From IMG/VR virus record IMGVR_UViG_3300034073_003542, positions 62,001 through 126,000 of that record: 64,000 nt of DNA; one strand, 5' to 3'. Shown in pieces: positions 58,478-64,000 of this stretch. How positions within the stretch are numbered: the first letter of the stretch is position 1; every line of letters begins with the position of its first letter. The notes beneath the pieces are model-generated. The model searched no databases and was not told the DNA's origin. It saw only the letters and a program-made list of their open reading frames with translations. The position numbers and the translations under genes are program-made. Source of the DNA: a virus.

Positions 58478-59046
58478 TATAATTGGCTTAAATATGGTAG
58501 GTTTTTATCTTTTTCTGAGAGGATAATATCCTCAATACCGATAGGATATTCTATATTTACGTCAGGATCATTCCATTTTAGACCTTGCTCTGTTTTTGGA
58601 TTGTGAGAAGATTCTGTCGTTAAATATTGGAATATAGACCTATCCGATATTGTTAATACACCATGAGCGAAACCGGGAGGAATATACATCATTTTTCCCT
58701 CTGGTTTATCTAAACAGCCATATCCCCATAGATAATCATTTCCCACTAAAATGTGTGCTGTATATTTACCAAATGTTTTAGATCCTTTTCTTACATCAAC
58801 AGCAATATCAAATATTCCACCAATAATTGGTTTAACTATTTTACCTTGACTATCGGCCCCAGTATGAAAATGAAGACCTCTTAATACGCCATATTTAGAG
58901 CTAGCTAATTTTGATTGTTTTACTTCTACATTTAATTGATCCTTATTAAAAGTTTCACATAAATATCCTCTATCGTCCTCATAATAATCATGATGAATCA
59001 ATAGAACCTCTGGCAGTATTGTGTCTTTTTCAAATCTAATATTCAT
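58477..59046 (-). CDS. rmlC: dTDP-4-dehydrorhamnose 3,5-epimerase
   Basis: 189 residues, standard RmlC length. DDRGYLCETFNKDQLN, SKYGVLRGLHFHTGADSQGK, FDIAVDVRKGSKTFGKY and YIPPGFAHGVLTISD are the cupin blocks of RmlC with the active-site His in HFHTG and the LRGLH motif intact. It would act with the reductase RmlD encoded 3 kb upstream on the deoxysugar made from dTDP-glucose; rmlA and rmlB are not in the window. Confidence 0.88.
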   Translation of the reverse strand: MNIRFEKDTILPEVLLIHHDYYEDDRGYLCETFNKDQLNVEVKQSKLASSKYGVLRGLHFHTGADSQGKIVKPIIGGIFDIAVDVRKGSKTFGKYTAHILVGNDYLWGYGCLDKPEGKMMYIPPGFAHGVLTISDRSIFQYLTTESSHNPKTEQGLKWNDPDVNIEYPIGIEDIILSEKDKNLPYLSQL

Positions 59047-59681
59047 CTTTTTAAGTTTCTTCCTATTAAATATCCATTACGACTATTTTTGTTATCAATA
59101 AGGATTTCAAACTCCTCGCTGTTCGCCCTGATATATTCTGCCGCATCATAATTTTTAAGAGTTTCTGTATCGTCCAAGACTATGATTTTTGATCTACCTT
59201 TTAGAATAAAAAATTCAGCTTTAGAACAATATTCTCCTCCATCAAGTATAAGTAAATCTATTTCGTGTGGTATTTTATTTAAGGCTATTGGAGACTCTTT
59301 GTGTTCTCTAATTGATTCCTTAAACCATTCTTTTTGTTGCTCTCTAGAATATGTTGTAAAAAATCTATCTGGATAATTATCTAGATTAATAAGATCTTCT
59401 TCTATTGTAATTCGCCCAAATACTAAATCTACTATCCATAAATCGTCTTTAAGATTTTTTTGAGCTTCTAAATATCTGTCATAATTAGCTTCTATTGACA
59501 TTACTAATGAAGGACTAGATAATATCCATTTACTAGAATCTTTCCATCCATCAATGATACATTTGGTTGAACCCAATCCATTCCATGTACCAATATCTAC
59601 TATTGTTCTTATGTCTTGATGTTTGGCAAGCTCGTAAATCTTTTGTCCTATTTCGGAATCTCTATTGATTTGTCCGCTCAT
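59043..59681 (-). CDS. SAM-dependent methyltransferase-like protein
   Basis: 212 residues. TIVDIGTWNGLGSTKCIIDG is a SAM-binding motif I, with SIEANYDRYLEAQKNLKDD and DLLILDGGEYCSKAEFFILK as later strands of the Rossmann methyltransferase fold. Similar proteins are found in polysaccharide and phage sugar clusters. The acceptor is unknown. It overlaps rmlC and the radical SAM gene by 4 bases each. Confidence 0.65.
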   Translation of the reverse strand: MSGQINRDSEIGQKIYELAKHQDIRTIVDIGTWNGLGSTKCIIDGWKDSSKWILSSPSLVMSIEANYDRYLEAQKNLKDDLWIVDLVFGRITIEEDLINLDNYPDRFFTTYSREQQKEWFKESIREHKESPIALNKIPHEIDLLILDGGEYCSKAEFFILKGRSKIIVLDDTETLKNYDAAEYIRANSEEFEILIDNKNSRNGYLIGRNLKR

Positions 59682-61054
59682 GATTTAGGGAAGTTTGTTG
59701 GACTTCCATCCTTTGAGTATTCTGAAAATTTAGGTCGATAATTATCTCCAAGCCAATCCATAGTCTTCGCTAAAACTCCATCATGTTCTGGACTACCATC
59801 ATACAATTCAAATTTTGAAAGGGTTCCAGAGTTGTCCAGACTACTCAATTCTTCCCATAGTTCTGTTCCTGGAAATGGTATACAATCACTTATTTGCCAA
59901 TGAACTTTATTGTTATTTTGCGCGCCTATTGCGGCTAATTCTTTCAGTGTTGCTTGATCTTTTTCCCAAGAATTATCTTTTTCTCCTGGTAGATTTTTCA
60001 TTGTAGTAAAATGAAATTCCATATTGGAAAAATGAGTAACTAAATATTTGAGGTTATCGTATGACACTTTTGTGTCCATATGCTTCTTTACGTTGTCTGA
60101 CAAAACCTGATTAAAAGTTTCTACTCCAAATCTCATGCCAACACAACCAGAGTCTACCATTATATCATAAAGCTCTGGCTTACTCGTATCTATTCTACCC
60201 ATCATTGTCCAGGGCAAACCAAGCTTTTTTAATCCGTCACACATTTCTGTGATTCGCTTTGGACCCAAATTCCAAGTATCATCATCAAAAAATATGCTCT
60301 TGAGTGAGTCTCCAAGTAATGTTCGCATTTGATTTAATTCATCTATAACAGCACTAGCTGATCTACTTCTATACTTACCATTATTAATAACATTAGGCCA
60401 TTGACAATAAGTACACTTAAATGGACATCCGCGAGAAGTACTAATAGTTAATTGTATTCTGGGCGTTCCCATAGAAGGATCGTAATAATTTGCGATATAA
60501 GATGGGCGGAGTGGTAGAAAATTATCACCATTTGGTAGAGTGTCTAGATTTGTTAAGTGTTCAAATTTATAGATAGATTTAGATTCATTTCCTTTTTGGC
60601 AAATATCTAAGGCCGGGATATCATATTCACCAATAATACAATTATCAATATAATCCAGTTTTATACATTCTTCTGCATAAACCTTCATATGAGGTCCACA
60701 AAACACATTTCTACAATTTAGTTCTTGTTTTGCCCATTGAGCGAACTCTCTATTTAGTTCATATGTTGGAGTTGAAACATCGTAAAAAACAACATCTGGT
60801 TTATACTCCAGGAACATACGCTTAGAATTATTGAGATTACTATGTCGTAATGCAACACCATCATATAATTCTACTTCAAATCCATGAGACTGAACATATT
60901 TAGCAGCATAACCCAACCAAAAAGGAAACGGAGCATACCCATGAAAGTGTGATCCTTTATTTGTCCAAGGCCAACGAGAACCAGCATTTGGTCCTGTATG
61001 AATCTCTCCATTGATTATTCTAACGTATGGTATATTTGCGAATAAAATTTTCAT
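59678..61054 (-). CDS. B12-binding-type radical SAM protein
   Basis: 458 residues from the ATG at 61054, which overlaps the upstream stop as ATGA (a start 4 codons earlier is less likely). The N-terminal half resembles a cobalamin-binding Rossmann domain (YVQSHGFEVELYDG, DVVFYDVSTPTYELN) and is followed by the radical SAM motif C-P-F-K-C-T-Y-C (C210, C214, C217) and FFDDDTWNLG. Such enzymes do methylations or C-C bond chemistry on sugars and other substrates. Its place among sugar genes suggests modification of a glycan. Confidence 0.82.
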   Translation of the reverse strand: MKILFANIPYVRIINGEIHTGPNAGSRWPWTNKGSHFHGYAPFPFWLGYAAKYVQSHGFEVELYDGVALRHSNLNNSKRMFLEYKPDVVFYDVSTPTYELNREFAQWAKQELNCRNVFCGPHMKVYAEECIKLDYIDNCIIGEYDIPALDICQKGNESKSIYKFEHLTNLDTLPNGDNFLPLRPSYIANYYDPSMGTPRIQLTISTSRGCPFKCTYCQWPNVINNGKYRSRSASAVIDELNQMRTLLGDSLKSIFFDDDTWNLGPKRITEMCDGLKKLGLPWTMMGRIDTSKPELYDIMVDSGCVGMRFGVETFNQVLSDNVKKHMDTKVSYDNLKYLVTHFSNMEFHFTTMKNLPGEKDNSWEKDQATLKELAAIGAQNNNKVHWQISDCIPFPGTELWEELSSLDNSGTLSKFELYDGSPEHDGVLAKTMDWLGDNYRPKFSEYSKDGSPTNFPKS

Positions 61055-61920
61055 GATTGTATCCATTCCTTAAAATTTGCTAGTCTGTGTTTTATAGTAT
61101 GATTTTCAATAGTTTTGTGGTAAGCTGTTTGACGAAATGGCATAGTATAGTCGGGATGCTTTAAATAGAACTCTATAGCCTTTTCGCACTCAGTCTTATT
61201 TTTTACGAATACCATACATCCATCAAAATTATCAACTAAATCTTGTGACGTATCAGAAATAATAAAACCTTGACATGCCATGATATTAAAAAGACGAAAA
61301 TTAAAAGTTCCATAATCAAGATGTTCTTTCAAATGAGCGTTGAGACAAATAATGGAACTAGTATATAACTTTCTTTCACCTTCTAATGATATCTTTCCTT
61401 TGCAACATTCGTCATTCCATGATTGTGGATTTCCATAAATAGAAAGTCCATATGGTTTTGCAGATAGGATATAGTCTTCTGTTGTTTGTTTATCTCTTAT
61501 ATTATTCCCAACAAAACAGCAGTTAATATAGAAATTGCTATCAAAATCTGGATAATAAATATCTGGATCTGTTCCGAATTGACAAACCAATCCTTCTTCC
61601 TCACATGCTTCTTGCATTTTTTTTGATGTAAAAATGTATTTATTATAGCGATGTTTGTGTTGCTGGAACATTTCTACTGTGCCGGGCCAATAAGGCTTTG
61701 GAAACACATTTTGTAGATATAGAACTTTAATGGGCGAATTTGAATTGTCTTGTAGTAGAGGGCTAAAAGATATGGAAATGTCGTGATCGCCAGGAGCGTT
61801 AAGGGTCGCCCCTAATTCTTTTGCCCACATTCTTGCTAGAAGCTCGTCACCTTGGACATTGGCTCCATTATTTTGTATTGTTAAAGAAGTTGTTGATGTT
61901 GATAAGATATTAATTTTCAT
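61051..61920 (-). CDS. Glycosyltransferase-like protein (CgeB/GT1-type)
   Basis: 289 residues. VLYLQNVFPKPYWPGTVEMF, YIFTSKKMQEACEEEG and CCFVGNNIRDKQTTEDYILS, with RLFNIMACQGFIISDTSQDL toward the C terminus, resemble CgeB-like and GT1-type glycosyltransferases that lack a clear N-terminal acceptor domain. It overlaps the RmlD gene by 11 bases and belongs to the sugar operon. Confidence 0.7.
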   Translation of the reverse strand: MKINILSTSTTSLTIQNNGANVQGDELLARMWAKELGATLNAPGDHDISISFSPLLQDNSNSPIKVLYLQNVFPKPYWPGTVEMFQQHKHRYNKYIFTSKKMQEACEEEGLVCQFGTDPDIYYPDFDSNFYINCCFVGNNIRDKQTTEDYILSAKPYGLSIYGNPQSWNDECCKGKISLEGERKLYTSSIICLNAHLKEHLDYGTFNFRLFNIMACQGFIISDTSQDLVDNFDGCMVFVKNKTECEKAIEFYLKHPDYTMPFRQTAYHKTIENHTIKHRLANFKEWIQS

Positions 61921-62749
61921 GAGTCATCCTAAAAAGCCCCTGATCTATTGTATTTGGTAGATCGTCAAACATCCTGTTGTATTTTGCTGGATTTAGAGAT
62001 ATGTCTTTTGGAAATCTTGTTGGGATTGTGTCTATGGGCTTTAATAGTTTTTCGTTTTTACCAAAAGCCAGAGCTACTTTCTTATAAAGATTGTATCGAT
62101 TTGATGCCCATGCAGCAAGATGAATAAGTTTAATTTTATTTACATCGTCAAACATAACTCGCTCAAGCATTTCGGCAAAATTTATAACATATGTTGGGCT
62201 ATTAATCACTTTTCTATAACACTCTATAATTTCACCTTTATCTAATTCATCTAATAGCCATTTTATCCACGGAGATCCACTTCCATAAAGACCAGAAGTT
62301 CTAACTACAATACCATTTGAAGCATCGTTTGTTGTGATTTCTCCCAACATCTTACTAATTCCATAAAAAGTTTTGGGGTTCGCTTGACTCTTTTCTGTAT
62401 AAATTCCTCCTTCATCACCAGAAAAAACATAGTCTGTTGATATATAAATAAATTTTATGTCACTAATAATTGTTTCAAGAATTGTTTTGGGTGCTTCTGT
62501 ATTTATTTGTGTGGCTAATTCTTTATTTTGTTCACATAAATTAATATCTTTTATACCAGCAGCATAAATTATATGTGAATAATAGGGTTTATTTTTAGAG
62601 CTAAAATATTTTCTTACATCCACATCATTGGTTAAATCAAGGTCTTTTCTTCCTATAATATGTGTGGTATACTTTTGAGAAAAAAATTTGTAAAGATTAG
62701 TCCCAACAAATCCGTTTCCCACTATCAATATTTGTTTTTGTGGGTGCAT
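61910..62749 (-). CDS. rmlD: dTDP-4-dehydrorhamnose reductase-like SDR (RmlD)
   Basis: 279 residues. ILIVGNGFVGTNLYKFF is the NAD(P)-binding glycine motif, IYAAGIKDINLCEQN and FIYISTDYVFSGDEGG are the usual SDR strands, and FYGISKMLGE carries the Tyr-x3-Lys pair. The family is extended SDR of RmlD type; substrate assignment to dTDP-4-dehydrorhamnose is inferred from the nearby RmlC. It starts at the stop of the exostosin-like gene with a single shared base. Confidence 0.8.
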   Translation of the reverse strand: MHPQKQILIVGNGFVGTNLYKFFSQKYTTHIIGRKDLDLTNDVDVRKYFSSKNKPYYSHIIYAAGIKDINLCEQNKELATQINTEAPKTILETIISDIKFIYISTDYVFSGDEGGIYTEKSQANPKTFYGISKMLGEITTNDASNGIVVRTSGLYGSGSPWIKWLLDELDKGEIIECYRKVINSPTYVINFAEMLERVMFDDVNKIKLIHLAAWASNRYNLYKKVALAFGKNEKLLKPIDTIPTRFPKDISLNPAKYNRMFDDLPNTIDQGLFRMTHEN

Positions 62750-63552
62750 TATGTTTCTGTTTCTTGTGCCGCTTTTTTAATTCGATTAATCCAATAGCTT
62801 TGACTAGTTATAGATAATTGATAAGTTTTACCAATAGTGATATTATACAAATCTTCCATATGTTGTTTATCTCTTAGTTCATCAATATCGTTTATAATAA
62901 TAATAGGCAATTTTTCATACATTTCATAAATTTTGTAGTCGCCTATCTTTACAGTAATTGGAATCCTGCCAGCATACAGAGTTTCCCATAGACGATGCGT
63001 GTCAACCCCGTTTCCCGCTGGACACAGGTTCATTTTATATTTCTTGACCTCTGACACCCACTCTTTAATGGAAAGCGTAGGGGATTCGCAAACGATATGA
63101 GAGCAATTAGAAGCAATATTCCAAACCTTGTTTCTGTGTTCAGTATTTGTTTTGATGTTAAAGTTACAGTAAATAAATTCACTAATTGATTCTGGCTGCA
63201 TATAATTTAAACAGTCCATTTTTTCTTGTACGCGATTTCCCCAGCCAACTCCGTGTCCGTTTCTTATGCACTCGTCACGGTTTTCAATTCCTATTGGAAT
63301 TGGCTCTATGATTGGATTTTTAGATACTGCGTTTTGACAAAACCATTTTGTAATATTTTTGGGCGCTAAATCTAGAATATGATCAGTGATCGGATAATCA
63401 GAGTTACCTGTAATTAAAATAACATCATGATCAAGCAAGCTTATTTGTCCAAAATCTTCTTGTAAAAAATCAGTTTTACAAAACCACACCTTATCTCCAT
63501 CATGAAGATTGGCGAAATTATTAAGTTGTATAAAATCAAGATTTCTGTTCAT
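62749..63552 (-). CDS. Exostosin-like/GT47-type glycosyltransferase
   Basis: 267 residues from the ATG at 63552 (the frame extends 6 codons further). PIIEPIPIGIENRDECIRNG, then MNLCPAGNGVDTHRLWETLY and AGRIPITVKIGDYKIYEMYE match the C-terminal half of exostosin family and phage WcaK-like proteins (the P-x-G-N-G-x-D-T-H-R motif and WE-x-LY-x-G-x-I-P). It is likely a sugar transferase acting in the same pathway. Confidence 0.72.
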   Translation of the reverse strand: MNRNLDFIQLNNFANLHDGDKVWFCKTDFLQEDFGQISLLDHDVILITGNSDYPITDHILDLAPKNITKWFCQNAVSKNPIIEPIPIGIENRDECIRNGHGVGWGNRVQEKMDCLNYMQPESISEFIYCNFNIKTNTEHRNKVWNIASNCSHIVCESPTLSIKEWVSEVKKYKMNLCPAGNGVDTHRLWETLYAGRIPITVKIGDYKIYEMYEKLPIIIINDIDELRDKQHMEDLYNITIGKTYQLSITSQSYWINRIKKAAQETET

Positions 63553-63916
63553 AAGATTTTTCTTCCACAAAGTCTGATCCAGTTAAGTCGTTAAGCTTAC
63601 GTTTTAGTTCAGCTCTCTTATCATTAAATGTATATACATCACGAGCAAGCTGGATAAACTCGTCATCAAATTCTTTTAATCTTTCTTTGACACGAATTTT
63701 GTCTTCAGTTTCCCACAAAATATGATTTACTTCACTTAACGTCACATAATATTGAATAATTTCTGGACGCACCATCCAAATCGAACAAATCTCATATAAA
63801 TAATGATATTCTTTTTTAACATTAGCTAGTTTTTGTGGATCTTTTACTTTATCTAATTTAATACTTAGAATGTTCAATTTATCCAAAATCTCGCCGCTAG
63901 AAACCTCGATCTGCAT
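63536..63916 (-). CDS. DUF6165-type helical protein
   Basis: 126 residues from the ATG at 63916 with GGAGG 7 bases upstream. The N terminus MQIEVSSGEILDKLNILSIK with KVKDPQKLANVKKEYHYLYE is the signature of the DUF6165 family, found beside glycosyltransferases and sulfotransferases in bacteria and phages. The rest is helical and charged. The start overlaps the stop of the upstream partial gene (TAATG). Confidence 0.7.
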   Translation of the reverse strand: MQIEVSSGEILDKLNILSIKLDKVKDPQKLANVKKEYHYLYEICSIWMVRPEIIQYYVTLSEVNHILWETEDKIRVKERLKEFDDEFIQLARDVYTFNDKRAELKRKLNDLTGSDFVEEKSYEQKS

Positions 63917-64000
63917 TATACTTCCTCCCAAATTTTGGTTGTTGTCATGTCGCTATAAGGCAATAGATGTTTATTTTTGTGATAGAATAGCTTTCCAGAA
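63916..64000 (-). CDS. C terminus of a truncated upstream gene (partial)
   Basis: Only the last 27 residues (SGKLFYHKNKHLLPYSDMTT then TKIWEEV) and the stop at 63916-63918 are inside the window; the gene continues beyond 64000. The stop overlaps the next gene start as TAATG. Position suggests another sugar-pathway gene; the fragment is too short to name it. Confidence 0.6.
   Translation of the reverse strand, partial: SGKLFYHKNKHLLPYSDMTTTKIWEEV

Overview
The window is part of a large tailed double-stranded DNA phage genome (Caudoviricetes), AT-rich (about 35% G+C by eye), with a virus-type replication set, dNTP-synthesis enzymes, a lysis/membrane-protein region, long repetitive tail-fibre genes and sugar-modification genes. 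Every gene I can support lies on the minus strand, so transcription runs from high to low coordinates. Coding is dense, with ATGA and TAATG overlaps and no gene-free stretch over 200 bases. I see no tRNA, rRNA, IS element, integrase or CRISPR array. The host cannot be identified from this sequence.

Layout by coordinate. 1-10.9 kb: replication and recombination (Pol III alpha PHP domain, Cas4-like nuclease, dNMP kinase, primase, DnaB helicase, RecA) with small unknown genes. 10.9-16.5 kb: PhoH, dUTPase, class I ribonucleotide reductase alpha and beta, dCMP deaminase. 16.5-28.9 kb: tail-fibre genes with shared N-terminal modules and repeats. 28.9-32.8 kb: small membrane or secreted proteins, a papain-like protease and a holin-like protein. 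32.8-42.9 kb: more fibre and structural proteins, a sulfotransferase, and two fibres made of YadA-head-like 15-residue repeats. 43-46.5 kb: a ClpP-like protease, a degenerate DeoC-fold protein and small unknowns. 46.4-50.1 kb: a NAMPT-like enzyme, a NADAR enzyme and a PRPP-synthetase-like enzyme. 50.1-58.5 kb: glycosyltransferases, GMP reductase, a sigma factor, two homing-type endonucleases, a deoxyribosyltransferase-like protein and an actin-like protein. 58.5-64 kb: RmlC, RmlD, radical SAM, methyltransferase-like and glycosyltransferase genes.

How it fits together. DnaB, RecA and NrdB each carry an intein at an active site. The DnaB and RecA inteins have the Trp-Cys-Thr residues of class 3 inteins. 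Two promoter classes are visible. One is near-consensus host sigma-70 (TTGACA, 16-17 bases, TATAAT) before the NAMPT-like, sulfotransferase, sigma-factor and dCMP-deaminase genes. The other is a repeated TRGTGTATNNTAA box 17-46 bases upstream of eight gene starts, mostly structural, lysis or small membrane genes, and probably read with the phage's own sigma factor.

The strongest system candidate is the NAMPT-like/NADAR/PRPP-synthetase-like set. Its composition matches phage NAD+ rebuilding (the NARP1 type: ADP-ribose pyrophosphorylation, then nicotinamide transfer), with an ADP-ribose-handling NADAR enzyme and a tiny two-helix membrane protein beside it. A second unexplained signal is a 7-mer, TCGCCCA/TGGGCGA, strongly over-represented in core genes in several reading frames and almost absent from the fibre genes.
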